Below, one piece after another: positions 14,529 to 23,779 of a stretch of DNA of 27,345 nt. The DNA is from JAATGA01 sp047605605 (GTDB lineage Bacteria > Pseudomonadota > Alphaproteobacteria > Rhodobacterales > Rhodobacteraceae). Under the pieces are notes generated by a model that ran no database searches, was not told the origin of the DNA, and worked only from the letters and a program-made list of their open reading frames with translations. Every line of letters begins with the position of its first letter. The stretch's first letter is position 1. The position numbers and the translations under genes are program-made. The stretch is taken from NCBI GenBank assembly GCA_047605605.1, contig JASGFG010000052.1, positions 1-27,345 on the forward strand. Reading direction: 5' to 3'.

Positions 14529-15203
14529 ATGGCACGATCCGCCGGGATGACCCATTCCGAAAAGGTCCGGCTTGCGCTGGAAAAGGACATCTTCTCGGGC
14601 GCCATCGCGCCGGGCAGTTCGCTTGACGAAGAGGATCTCGCCCGCCGGTTCGAGGTTTCGCGCACCCCCGTGCGCGAGGCGATCCTGCAACTGATCGAAT
14701 CCGGGCTGGTGGAAAAGCGGCCGCGCCAGGGCGCGGTCGTCGCCATGACCGACGTGTCCGACCTGATCCGTCTGTTCGAGATCATGTCGGAACTGGAATC
14801 CATCTGCGCCAAGTTTTCCGCCCGCCGCATGACCACGGCCGAGCGCGATGCGTTGAAGGATCTGCACGAAAGGTCGGAACGCGCCTATGCGGCGGGCGAT
14901 CACGACACCTATTACACGCTCAGCCGCAAGTTCCACCTGCTGGTCATCGACGGAACCCACAACAAGGAACTGATCGACATGACCAACCGGCTGGGCAGCA
15001 AGCTGGTGCCCTATCGCCGGTTCCAGCTGGGCTATCCCGGCCAGTCGCAATCGAACCTGGATGACCACCGTTCCATCCTGGAGGCGATTCTGTCGCAGGA
15101 CAGCGATCTGGCCGCCGAACAGTTCCGCAAGCACACCAAGGTGCAGGGCGACATTCTGGCCGATTATATCGCCATGAACGAGAACCGCGCCAAGGCCAGT
15201 TGA
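14529..15203 (+). CDS. GntR-family transcriptional regulator, FCD (FadR) subgroup
   Basis: 224 residues. The winged helix-turn-helix spans about 8-72, with GSSLDEEDLARRFEVSRTPVREAILQLIESGLVEKRPRQGAVV being the classic GntR recognition helix and wing. The FCD effector domain spans about 78-215. Candidate metal/ligand residues are His in RKFHLLVIDGTHN, DDHRSIL and FRKHTKV, the His triad typical of FCD proteins that bind a carboxylate through a metal. It probably represses the surrounding catabolic operons and is released by the substrate or a CoA or acid intermediate. It is encoded alone, between the leftward flavoprotein/transporter genes and the rightward oxygenase operon. TTGTATAC-like elements in the nearby promoter regions are its proposed operators. 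Confidence 0.93.
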   Translation: MARSAGMTHSEKVRLALEKDIFSGAIAPGSSLDEEDLARRFEVSRTPVREAILQLIESGLVEKRPRQGAVVAMTDVSDLIRLFEIMSELESICAKFSARRMTTAERDALKDLHERSERAYAAGDHDTYYTLSRKFHLLVIDGTHNKELIDMTNRLGSKLVPYRRFQLGYPGQSQSNLDDHRSILEAILSQDSDLAAEQFRKHTKVQGDILADYIAMNENRAKAS

Positions 15204-15339
15204 TGCCCGTATAATCGTGACAAAGACTCCAGCTGCCTTCCGTATGCAAATAGTTTCCATAAAAATACATTAGAGGTTGCTTTCCGCCGGAAACTGCCGC
15301 CATACTGCCGCTGTATCTGCGTCTTCTGGGAGGGTGGCG
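15204..15339 (+). promoter_or_regulatory. Upstream region of the oxygenase operon with operator-like elements
   Basis: 136 bases between the regulator stop and the oxygenase start. CGTATGCAAAT (15241-15251) and AAAAATACATT (15261-15271) resemble the shared element; the latter is the reverse complement of AATGTATTTTT at 2422-2432. A short inverted repeat TTTCCGCCGGAAA sits at 15281-15293. A GGGAGGG ribosome site precedes the ATG at 15340. TATAAT occurs at 15210-15215 without a convincing minus-35 partner. Confidence 0.5.
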
Positions 15340-16593
15340 ATGGACCAGCGGGAAAAGCAGCGAATTCTGGATCAGCAGGCGTATGAAAGCGCCCGCGGCG
15401 GCCCGCCCGAGGGCTTCCCCTCTTTTCCCGACCTGCCGGGATTGCGCTATACCACGCCCGAGTTCCATGCGCTGGAGATGGAGCATCTGTGGCGCAAGAC
15501 TTGGCTTTACGCCGTCCATGCCGACGAGGTGCCCGAGGTCGGCTCCTACATCCAGTGGTCGCGCCTGGGAGAGCCGCTGTTCTTCATCCGGGGCGAGGAT
15601 CAGAAAGTCCGCTGCTTTTACAACACCTGCCGCCACCGCGGCGCGCCCGTTGTGACCGAACCCTCGGGCAAGTCGCGCGGCGTGTCCTGCAAATACCACG
15701 GCTGGACCTACAACACCCGCGGAGAGCTGATCAACCTGCGCGACCGGCGCGACTTCGTCGGTCTGGACCTGTCCTGCCGGTCGCTGGTCGAGGTGCGCTG
15801 CGAAAACATCGGCAACCTCTATTTCGTCAACCTCGACCCCGAGGCGATGCCGCTGCGCGACTATCTTGGCCCGGTGGCGCAGGCGCTGGACGAGATGAAG
15901 CCCGAAACACTTCGCCTGATCGACAAGTCGACGATCCAGGTGAAATGCAACGTCAAGATCCTGATCGACGCCTTTCTGGAGGTCTATCACCTCAAATCCA
16001 TCCACCAGAACACGGTGGACCGATTCCTGGACCATCGCGGTTCCGCCATCACGCTTTATGAACACGGCCATTCCCGCATGGTCACGCCCTTCAAGCGCGA
16101 AGGATGGAAAGACCCCGGCGTGCGCGGCCTGCCGGAAATCGAAGGGGTCGACCCCTGGTTCGGCGACACCAACCTGTCGCTGCTGGCCTATCCGAACTTG
16201 GTGACGCCGGTGTCGCCCTGGGGGATTCCGGTTCTGGCCTTCTGGCCGGAAAGCATCGACACGATGTCGATCGACGTCTACTGGTTCGCCCCCCATTGGG
16301 GCGAGGGCGAGCGGCCGGAAATCTGGGAGACCCGCATCCGCAACTTTGCCGTCATCCTGGAGGAAGACCTGCAATTCGCCGACAAGATCCAGGTGGCGGC
16401 GATGTCCAGCGGCCTGCGCGATTTCCCGCTGAACTATCAGGAGCGCCGCATCTATCACTGGCACGAGGAACTGGACCGCCGCATCGGTGCGGAAAACGTG
16501 CCCGAGGCGCTGCGGATCAAGCCCTTGCTGCGTCCCTACTGGGACGAGGGCTGGCGCGAGGTCGCCCCCCAGCCCGAGACCGAGAAGGTCTGA
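15340..16593 (+). CDS. Rieske non-heme iron oxygenase, alpha subunit
   Basis: 417 residues, typical for the catalytic subunit of an aromatic-ring-hydroxylating or demethylating Rieske oxygenase. The N-terminal Rieske domain has CRH and CKYH, giving Cys97, His99, Cys117 and His120. The C-terminal catalytic domain has EVYHLKSIH with His217 and His222 and the carboxylate Asp343 in EEDLQF, completing the 2-His-1-carboxylate Fe(II) site. Family knowledge: it inserts one or both O2 atoms into its substrate using electrons from a ferredoxin. No beta subunit follows, so an alpha-only enzyme (ring-hydroxylating monooxygenase or O-/N-demethylase type) is likely. ATG chosen because of the GGGAGGG upstream. 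The next gene, an enoyl-CoA hydratase, starts 3 bases after its stop. Possible electron donors in the window are at 3678 and 11183. Confidence 0.94.
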   Translation: MDQREKQRILDQQAYESARGGPPEGFPSFPDLPGLRYTTPEFHALEMEHLWRKTWLYAVHADEVPEVGSYIQWSRLGEPLFFIRGEDQKVRCFYNTCRHRGAPVVTEPSGKSRGVSCKYHGWTYNTRGELINLRDRRDFVGLDLSCRSLVEVRCENIGNLYFVNLDPEAMPLRDYLGPVAQALDEMKPETLRLIDKSTIQVKCNVKILIDAFLEVYHLKSIHQNTVDRFLDHRGSAITLYEHGHSRMVTPFKREGWKDPGVRGLPEIEGVDPWFGDTNLSLLAYPNLVTPVSPWGIPVLAFWPESIDTMSIDVYWFAPHWGEGERPEIWETRIRNFAVILEEDLQFADKIQVAAMSSGLRDFPLNYQERRIYHWHEELDRRIGAENVPEALRIKPLLRPYWDEGWREVAPQPETEKV

Positions 16594-16596
16594 GCC

Positions 16597-17397
16597 ATGG
16601 GACCGACCCCCGACCTGCCCCCGACCGTTCTTTATGAACGGCGCGGCGCGGTGGCGATCATCCGCCTGAACCGGCCAGAGGTGCGCAATGCTGCGGACCG
16701 GCGCACCTCTTATGCTGTGAACGACGCGCTGACCTTTGCCGAGGGCGATGACAGTGTCGGCGCGATCATCCTGACCGGCACGGGCGAGCGCGCCTTCTGT
16801 TCCGGCATGGACCTGCGCGAGGCCGAGCAGGTCGGGTCCGGCACCGGGCTGGTGCCGGGGGCCGGCTTCCTTGGCCTGACGGAACGGCGCTGCCCCAAGC
16901 CGGTGATCGCCGCCGTCAACGGCGCGGCGGTGGCCGGCGGCTGCGAGGCGGCACTGGCCTGCGACCTGATCGTCGCCTCTGACACCGCGGTCTTCGGCCT
17001 GCCGGAAATCCGGCGCGGCATGGTGGCCTTTGCCGGCGGGGTGCAGCGTCTGGCGCAGATCCTGCCCCGGCAGAAGGCGTTCGAGATCGTGATGACCGGC
17101 GCCTATCTGTCCGCGCGCGACTTCGCCGATCTGGGCCTGGTGAACCGCGTGGTTCCGCCCGACCGCGTTCTGGACGAGGCGGTGGCCCTGGCCGAGGAGG
17201 TGCTGGCCAATTCCTGGCACTGTCTTCGTCTGGCGAAGCAGCTTTACGAGGTCGCGCGCGAAACGACCTTGCAGCAGTCGATCGACTGGGGGCACGCGCA
17301 TGGCCCGGCCCTGATGAACTCGGGCGACAGCCGCGAGGGGATCGCCGCCTTCAACGCCCGCCGCGATGCACAATTTGCCAACGGGAAAGCGCTATGA
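16597..17397 (+). CDS. Enoyl-CoA hydratase/isomerase family protein
   Basis: 266 residues, a normal crotonase. The CoA-binding and oxyanion-hole region reads AFCSGMDLREAE, and both hydratase glutamates are present: Glu117 in VAGGCEAAL and Glu137 in FGLPEIRRGM, aligning with the Glu144/Glu164 pair of rat mitochondrial hydratase. That supports hydration of a 2-enoyl-CoA rather than a dedicated isomerase or hydrolase, though crotonases are versatile. The start is 3 bases after the oxygenase stop and the stop overlaps the next gene as ATGA, so the operon is translationally coupled. It may hydrate the product of the acyl-CoA dehydrogenase or a cyclic enoyl-CoA. Confidence 0.92.
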   Translation: MGPTPDLPPTVLYERRGAVAIIRLNRPEVRNAADRRTSYAVNDALTFAEGDDSVGAIILTGTGERAFCSGMDLREAEQVGSGTGLVPGAGFLGLTERRCPKPVIAAVNGAAVAGGCEAALACDLIVASDTAVFGLPEIRRGMVAFAGGVQRLAQILPRQKAFEIVMTGAYLSARDFADLGLVNRVVPPDRVLDEAVALAEEVLANSWHCLRLAKQLYEVARETTLQQSIDWGHAHGPALMNSGDSREGIAAFNARRDAQFANGKAL

Positions 17398-18275
17398 CCG
17401 ATATGACCCCGCCCGGCCCGCATGGCTTTCAGTGGTTCCTGAACGACGAGGACCTGGCCAGCCGTGCCACGATCTATGCCCCCGGCCTGTTTGCGGGCAA
17501 GCGGTTCCTGATCACCGGCGGCGGCACCGGCATGGGCCGGGCGATGACCTTCCTTCTGGCACGGCTGGGGGCAAAGGTGATGATCGCCGGGCGGCGCGAA
17601 GAGGTGCTGGCCGAAACGCGCGACACGGTGAAACGCCTGACCGGGGCCGACATCGACTATGCGCCGATGACGATCCGCGATCCCGAACAGGTGGATGCGC
17701 TGCTGGACCGGGTGTTCGGCGAATGGGGCGGGCTGGATACGCTGGTCAACAATGCGGGCGGCCAGTTCCCGCAGAATGCCATCGACTTTTCGCGCAAGGG
17801 CTGGAACTCGGTCATCGACCTGAACCTGAACGGGACATGGTGGATGATGCAGGGCGCCGCGCAACGCTGGCGCGACACGGGCCGGCCGGGTAATGTGATT
17901 TCCATCGTCGCGCATGTCGAACGCGGGATGCCGCAGGCCGCGCATACCTGTGCGGCACGGGCGGGGGTCATCTACCTCAGCCGGACGGTGGCGACCGAAT
18001 GGGCGCCGCTGGGGATCCGCGTGAACTGCATCGCGCCGGGGGCCATCGCCTCCGAGGGGCTGTCGAAATATCCCGAACATGCGACCGCGCGCTTCCGCAA
18101 CGTGAACCCGCAGCGGCGCATGGGCAATGGCTGGGACATTGCCGAGGGCGTGGCCTATCTGTCCGCCGACAGCGGCAATTTCATCACCGGCGAGGTGTTG
18201 ACCATCGACGGCGGGATGCAGATGTGGGGCACGGTCTGGCCCGCCGGCGTGCCCGATCATTTCAACGTGGTCTGA
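17394..18275 (+). CDS. SDR oxidoreductase, peroxisomal trans-2-enoyl-CoA reductase-like
   Basis: 293 residues. Rossmann motif TGGGTGMG at about 39-46, then NNAGG, and GEVLTIDGG near the end. The catalytic YxxxK is replaced: the block HTCAARAGV carries Thr185 and Arg189 at those positions. This AARAGV pattern, followed by LSRTVATEWAPLGIRVNCIAPG and the C-terminal VPDH, resembles mammalian PECR and related bacterial enoyl-CoA reductase or citronellol-type SDRs. It most likely reduces or oxidises a CoA-linked enoyl or alcohol with NAD(P)H. It overlaps the hydratase gene by 4 bases (ATGA). An N-terminal extension of about 30 residues precedes the Rossmann fold. Confidence 0.9.
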   Translation: MTDMTPPGPHGFQWFLNDEDLASRATIYAPGLFAGKRFLITGGGTGMGRAMTFLLARLGAKVMIAGRREEVLAETRDTVKRLTGADIDYAPMTIRDPEQVDALLDRVFGEWGGLDTLVNNAGGQFPQNAIDFSRKGWNSVIDLNLNGTWWMMQGAAQRWRDTGRPGNVISIVAHVERGMPQAAHTCAARAGVIYLSRTVATEWAPLGIRVNCIAPGAIASEGLSKYPEHATARFRNVNPQRRMGNGWDIAEGVAYLSADSGNFITGEVLTIDGGMQMWGTVWPAGVPDHFNVV

Positions 18276-18284
18276 GACAGAAAG

Positions 18285-19466
18285 ATGGGCATGGACAGGG
18301 CAATCACGGCAAGCCTTCGGCCCACCGATCCGACCATCGGCGCGGCGCTGGATGCAACCGACCATGGCCCGGCGCCTGCTCTCTTGCTGGGGGGCGATGT
18401 GATCGGCCATGCCGATCTGGGCGCCCGCATCCGGCGGCTGGCCCGTGCCTTGCTGGCCCAGGGGCTGCGCCGCGGGCAAAGCGTGGGCGTGCATATGGCG
18501 CCCTCCGTCGACCGGCACGCGGCCTGTGCCGCGCTCTGGTGGGTGGGGGGTGTCGTCGTGCCGCTGGACCCCGATCTGCCGCCCGCGCGCCTGATGCTGG
18601 CGCTGCAAGGCTCGGGCGTCGGGCTGGTCCTGCACGATGCCGGGCGGCCGGGACCGGGCGCCGCCCTGGCCACGATCCGCCATCTGACCTGCGCCGATCT
18701 GCTGGCCCTGACCCCGGCCGATCCGCGTGATCTTTCCCGGCGCGCTGCGCTGGTGCAGCCCGCCCATCCGGCGGCCCTGATCTATGGCGAGGGCGAACAG
18801 GACACCGCCCGCGGTGTGGTGATCAGCCAGCAGGGGCTGCTGACCGCCGCGCGCGGGCTGGCCGCGCGCTATGCCATCGCGCCGGGGGCGCGGGTGTCGA
18901 TCCCCCTGTCGCTGAACCATGCCGCGCGGCTGTCGGGCGGGCTGGCCACACTGATCGGAGGCGGCGCTCTGTGCGAGGGGGCAGAGGGTCTGCCGCTCAG
19001 CCACCTGATCCTTGCCGACAGCCCCGCGGACCCGATGCCGCCCGCAGATCTGGCGCTGCATCCCGCAATGCTGCTGGTGTCCGGCGATGCGCGTCGTATC
19101 CGCGCGCTGGAACGCACGTTTCCGCACAGCCGCATCTTCAACAGCTATGCGCGGGCCGAACTGTCGGGCATCGCGCTGTGTTCCGACCCGCGCGATCCTG
19201 CGCACACGACCCATACCACGGTCGGCCGCCCGCTGAAGGGGGTCGAGGTGATGATCGTCAACCCCGCCACTGGCATGGACATGCTGCTGTATGAGGTGGG
19301 CGAGATCTGGATTCGCGGAGCGCCGGTGATGCTGCGCTATCACGACGACCCGCCGGCCAGCCGCAAGGCGCGCGATTCCAGTGGTTTCTTCAAGACCGGA
19401 GACATGGGCTATCTCGATTCCGAGGGCCGGGTGATCCTCTGCCGCGACGCCTACGCGCAGATCTGA
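18285..19466 (+). CDS. Degenerate, C-terminally truncated AMP-binding (ANL) protein
   Basis: 393 residues, against 500-570 for working acyl-CoA ligases. The N-terminal ANL fold is visible: LRRGQSVGVHMAPSVDRHAACAALWWVGGVVVPLDPDLP near 62-100. The P-loop (TSGTTGxPKG) is replaced by IYGEGEQDTARGVVIS. The YGxTE motif is SYARAELSG. The GRPLKGVEVMIVNP block and A7 (FFKTGDMGYLDSEGRVILCRD) are recognisable. The protein ends at the A8 hinge, so the C-terminal domain with the catalytic Lys is missing. The frame is uninterrupted, base and codon use match the neighbours, and no remnant of the lost domain is seen downstream, so it looks retained rather than recently broken. It may bind a CoA or acyl ligand non-catalytically, or be decaying. 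Starts 9 bases after the SDR stop. Confidence 0.82.
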   Translation: MGMDRAITASLRPTDPTIGAALDATDHGPAPALLLGGDVIGHADLGARIRRLARALLAQGLRRGQSVGVHMAPSVDRHAACAALWWVGGVVVPLDPDLPPARLMLALQGSGVGLVLHDAGRPGPGAALATIRHLTCADLLALTPADPRDLSRRAALVQPAHPAALIYGEGEQDTARGVVISQQGLLTAARGLAARYAIAPGARVSIPLSLNHAARLSGGLATLIGGGALCEGAEGLPLSHLILADSPADPMPPADLALHPAMLLVSGDARRIRALERTFPHSRIFNSYARAELSGIALCSDPRDPAHTTHTTVGRPLKGVEVMIVNPATGMDMLLYEVGEIWIRGAPVMLRYHDDPPASRKARDSSGFFKTGDMGYLDSEGRVILCRDAYAQI

Positions 19467-19538
19467 ACCGCTCCGATCCATCTGTTCATGACCTGCGCCC
19501 GACGCGGCGCGGGGGTGCTATCTTCTGGGGAGGAAGGA

Positions 19539-21266
19539 ATGACGACCGAGGCAGAAACCGTCGATGTGCTGGTCATCGGGTCGGGCGCGGGGGCGCTGAC
19601 CACCGCAGTCACCGCCGCCAAGGCGGGGCTGAAGGTGCTGGTGACGGAAAAGGGCGACAAGTTCGGCGGCACGACGGCGACATCCGGCGGTGTGCTGTGG
19701 ATTCCCGGCAGCCGCCATGCCCGTTCGCTCAGCGACAAGCTGGGCGTGCCGGACGACCTCGACAATGTGCGCACCTATCTGCGTCAGGAGGTCGGCAACC
19801 AGTATGACGACGCCCGGATCGAGGCCTATCTGGAATACGGTCCCCGGATGGTCGACTATCTGGAAGAGAATACCGAGGTGAAGTTCTATGCGATGGAATT
19901 TCCCGACTATCACCCGGAACTGCCGGGCGGCTCTCGCATCCGGTCCATCGGCACGATGGATTATGACGCGGGCAAGATGGGCAGCCTGATGAAGACCTTG
20001 AAGGGCGAACTGCCGCAGACGCTGTTCATTGGGCTTGCCATCGGTTCCACGCTGGAGATGAAGCAATTCCTGGCCGCCGGCCGGTCGCCCAAGGCGATGG
20101 CCTATGTCATCCGCCGCATGGCCCGGCATTTCGTCGATCTCGCGCTGAAAGGGTCGTCGCAGCGCATCGTGCGCGGGCGGGCGCTGATCGCGCGACTGGC
20201 GCGGACGGCGCATGACATGGGGGTGCCCTTCTGGCTGAACGCCCCGGCGCAGCGGCTGATCCGGGAAGGCGACCGCATCGTCGGCGCGGAAATCCTGCGC
20301 GACGGCAAACGGGTGATCGTGCGCGCCCGGCAGGCCGTGGTTCTGGGCGCGGGCGGTTTCCCGCGCGACAAGCGACGGCGCGGCATCCATTACCAGGGCC
20401 TTGCCCGCACCATGGACCCGGTGACGCCCGCGCCCGTCACCAATGTGGGCGACGGCATCCGCATGGCCGAGGAAATCGGGGCAAGGTTCAACGACAACCT
20501 GTCGCAATCCGCCGCCTGGCTTCCGACCTCGCGGCTGAAGGATGCCAAGGACCAGAACGGCGTCTGGCCGCATCTGACCGATCGCAACAAGCCCGGCTTC
20601 ATCATGGTGCTGGCCGATGGCAAGCGGTTCGCGAACGAAAGTTCACCCTACCACGACATCGTTCCCGCCATGCTGGAGGCGTTCGAGGCGCGCAAGACCG
20701 ACCGGGCCTATCTGATCGGCGATGACCGGGCGATCCGCCGCTGGGGCATGGGCTTTGTGCGGCCCTTTCCGATCCCCAAGGGCGCCTATCTGCGCAACGG
20801 CTATCTGACCCGCGCCGCCACGCCCGAGGAACTGGCCAGGAAGCTGGACATCGACCCCAAGGCGCTGGCCGAGACGATCCGCAATTTCTCGGACCATGCG
20901 CGCGGCGGCAAGGATCCCGAGTTCCATCGCGGCGAATCCGCCTATGACCGTTATCAGGGCGATGAAAACCACGGGCCGAACCCGGCGCTCGGGCCGCTGG
21001 ACAAGGGGCCGTATTACGCCGTCCGCATCTATCCGGGCGAGATCGGCACCTACAAGGGGCTGAAGACCGACGAACATTCCCGCGTGATCGGTCAGGACGA
21101 CCGCCCGATCGAGGGACTTTATGCCGCCGGGAACGACCAGTCGAACGTGTTCGGCGGGTCCTACCCCGGCGCGGGGGCGACCATCGGGCCGGCCGTCACC
21201 TTTGGCTGGATCGCCGCGCGGCATATCGCCGGGCGCGCGGGCGTGCCGGTGCCGGGCGGGGCCTGA
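19539..21266 (+). CDS. FAD-dependent dehydrogenase, 3-ketosteroid Delta1-dehydrogenase-like
   Basis: 575 residues. The N-terminal FAD Rossmann motif VLVIGSGAGALTTAVTAAKAG (about 9-29) is followed by GGTTATSGGVLWIPGS, typical of the KstD/fumarate-reductase flavoprotein superfamily. The C-terminal block GPYYAVRIYPGEIGTYKGLKTD (Tyr492, Tyr493), then GLYAAGNDQSNVFGGSYPGAGATIGP, matches the KstD substrate/FAD region in which a Tyr and a Gly stabilise the enolate of a 3-keto substrate. Family knowledge: such enzymes introduce a double bond next to a ring ketone. Here an oxo-cyclohexane-type intermediate is plausible, but a steroid is not implied. The start at 19539 has GGAGGAAGGA directly upstream. 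Last gene of the oxygenase operon; a hairpin follows. Confidence 0.9.
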   Translation: MTTEAETVDVLVIGSGAGALTTAVTAAKAGLKVLVTEKGDKFGGTTATSGGVLWIPGSRHARSLSDKLGVPDDLDNVRTYLRQEVGNQYDDARIEAYLEYGPRMVDYLEENTEVKFYAMEFPDYHPELPGGSRIRSIGTMDYDAGKMGSLMKTLKGELPQTLFIGLAIGSTLEMKQFLAAGRSPKAMAYVIRRMARHFVDLALKGSSQRIVRGRALIARLARTAHDMGVPFWLNAPAQRLIREGDRIVGAEILRDGKRVIVRARQAVVLGAGGFPRDKRRRGIHYQGLARTMDPVTPAPVTNVGDGIRMAEEIGARFNDNLSQSAAWLPTSRLKDAKDQNGVWPHLTDRNKPGFIMVLADGKRFANESSPYHDIVPAMLEAFEARKTDRAYLIGDDRAIRRWGMGFVRPFPIPKGAYLRNGYLTRAATPEELARKLDIDPKALAETIRNFSDHARGGKDPEFHRGESAYDRYQGDENHGPNPALGPLDKGPYYAVRIYPGEIGTYKGLKTDEHSRVIGQDDRPIEGLYAAGNDQSNVFGGSYPGAGATIGPAVTFGWIAARHIAGRAGVPVPGGA

Positions 21267-21274
21267 AACGAAAG

Positions 21275-21298
21275 GGCCCGGCGCGCAAGCTCCGGGCC
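21275..21298. terminator. Bidirectional hairpin terminator
   Basis: GGCCCGG (21275-21281) pairs with CCGGGCC (21292-21298), and an inner GC/GC pair closes a GCAA tetraloop. It is flanked by GAAAG on the left and ATTTG on the right, so short U-runs exist in both directions. It sits between the convergent KstD-like and lpdA genes. Confidence 0.65.
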
Positions 21299-21319
21299 AT
21301 TTGCCTTGCGATGTGGCGA

Positions 21320-22762
<1,443 letters not shown>

Positions 22763-22796
22763 GGCTATCCTCGCCCGTTTCGACTCTGTCGCCAAG

Positions 22797-22829
22797 ATAT
22801 ACTAATGTGTGATCTTTTGTATATATTAC
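22797..22829. promoter_or_regulatory. Operator-like element upstream of lpdA
   Basis: ATATACTAATGTGTGA is followed by TTTTGTATATATTAC (22815-22829), 35-67 bases before the lpdA start. TATACTAA and TGTGTGA are both shared with 2404-2422 upstream of the acyl-CoA dehydrogenase. Confidence 0.45.
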
Positions 22830-22956
22830 TTTGGCCAAACACCGCACCTATCCGAGCGCTTTCGCGCATATTTGCCCCCGATCCAGCCTGAATCTGCCAT
22901 CAATATAGATATGCGCACAAAAATCGGCCCGCTCAGCCACGGTTTTCCTTGATTTT

Positions 22957-22968
22957 ACGTATACAATA
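22957..22968. promoter_or_regulatory. Operator-like element upstream of the SDR-ThuA-ligase operon
   Basis: ACGTATACAATA, whose reverse complement reads ATTGTATACG, lies 46 bases before the SDR start at 23014. It contains the GTATAC palindrome also seen at 2403-2408 and is the closest match to a TTGTATAC consensus. Confidence 0.45.
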
Positions 22969-23013
22969 AAATAGTCCATCGTTCAGTATCGCGCATCACG
23001 ATGGGAGGAAATG

Positions 23014-23775
23014 ATGGATCTGGGTCTCAAGGGCAAGCGGGCCATCGTCACCGGCGCCACCCGCGGCATCTGCCGCAGCCTGGTGGAACTTCTGGCGCAG
23101 GAAGGGGCCGATGTCGCCTTTTGCGCGCGCAAGCAGGATGAGGTCGACGCCACGGTCGAGGCGTTGAAACCCTACGGCACGCGCATCATCGGCGGCACCG
23201 CCAACGTCAAGGACGCCGAGGGCTACAAGGCCTGGCTGCAAAAGGCGGCCGAGGATCTGGGCGGCTGCGACATCTTCGTTCCCGGCGTATCGGCCGGCGG
23301 CGGCATGGATGGCGAGAAAAGCTGGTATAAAGCCTTCGAGATCGACCTGATGGGCTGCGTGCGCGGGTTCGACGCGCTGTTCCCCACCTTCAAGGCGCAA
23401 GGATCGGGCAGCGTGGTCTTTATCTCGACCACCGCGGCGGTCGAAACCTTCATCGGGCCGATGGCCTATAACGCGATGAAGGCCGGGCTGATCACCTATG
23501 GCAAGCAATTGTCGCAGGCCCATGCCAAGCGCGGGCTGCGGGTCAACGTCGTCTCGCCCGGCCCGATCATGATCGAGGGCGGCTCGTGGGATCAGGTGCG
23601 CGAGCAGGACGAGAAATTCTTCCGCTCGATCCTCGCACAGCAGCCAGATGGCCGCATGGGCGAGGCGGACGAGGTCGCCCGTGCCATCGCCTTCCTCGCC
23701 TCCGATGCCGCCAGCTGGATCAACGGCGTCAACTTGGTGGTCGACGGCGGCTTTACCAAGCGCGTCCAGTTCTAG
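23014..23775 (+). CDS. SDR-family oxidoreductase (3-oxoacyl reductase / dehydrogenase type)
   Basis: 253 residues, a classical SDR. Cofactor motif TGATRGI (about 13-19), active-site Ser138, Tyr152 and Lys156 in FISTTAAV and AYNAMKAGL, and the C-terminal INGVNLVVDGGFTKRVQF. The usual NNAG motif is changed to VPGVSAGG. Family members use NAD(P) to interconvert alcohols and ketones, here perhaps the 3-hydroxyacyl-CoA formed by the hydratase or a ring alcohol. Two ATGs occur in tandem; 23014 has better spacing (5 bases) from GGAGG than 23011. Leads an operon with a ThuA-like gene 4 bases downstream and an acyl-CoA ligase. Confidence 0.92.
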   Translation: MDLGLKGKRAIVTGATRGICRSLVELLAQEGADVAFCARKQDEVDATVEALKPYGTRIIGGTANVKDAEGYKAWLQKAAEDLGGCDIFVPGVSAGGGMDGEKSWYKAFEIDLMGCVRGFDALFPTFKAQGSGSVVFISTTAAVETFIGPMAYNAMKAGLITYGKQLSQAHAKRGLRVNVVSPGPIMIEGGSWDQVREQDEKFFRSILAQQPDGRMGEADEVARAIAFLASDAASWINGVNLVVDGGFTKRVQF

Positions 23776-23779
23776 GGCC

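Larger units (their letters stand above)
22763..23013. promoter_or_regulatory. Divergent promoter region, lpdA / SDR operon
   Basis: 251 bases, markedly AT-rich at 22795-22830 and 22950-22975, one block close to each divergent start. Each block carries an operator-like element, described separately. No small gene is evident. GGAGG (23004-23008) serves the SDR start. Confidence 0.6.

Noticed and set aside
14944..17373. An 809-residue antisense open frame across the regulator, oxygenase and hydratase genes
   Set aside because: No domain or ribosome site; the opposite strand encodes three well-supported proteins.
17244..19481. A 745-residue antisense open frame over the SDR and ANL genes
   Set aside because: Low-information His/Arg/Gln-rich sequence; shadow of the plus-strand genes.
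18285..19538. Frameshift or recent deletion explaining the short ANL protein
   Set aside because: The 72 bases after its stop encode no remnant of a lysine domain in any frame, and the next gene begins with a normal ribosome site, so a simple frameshift is not supported.
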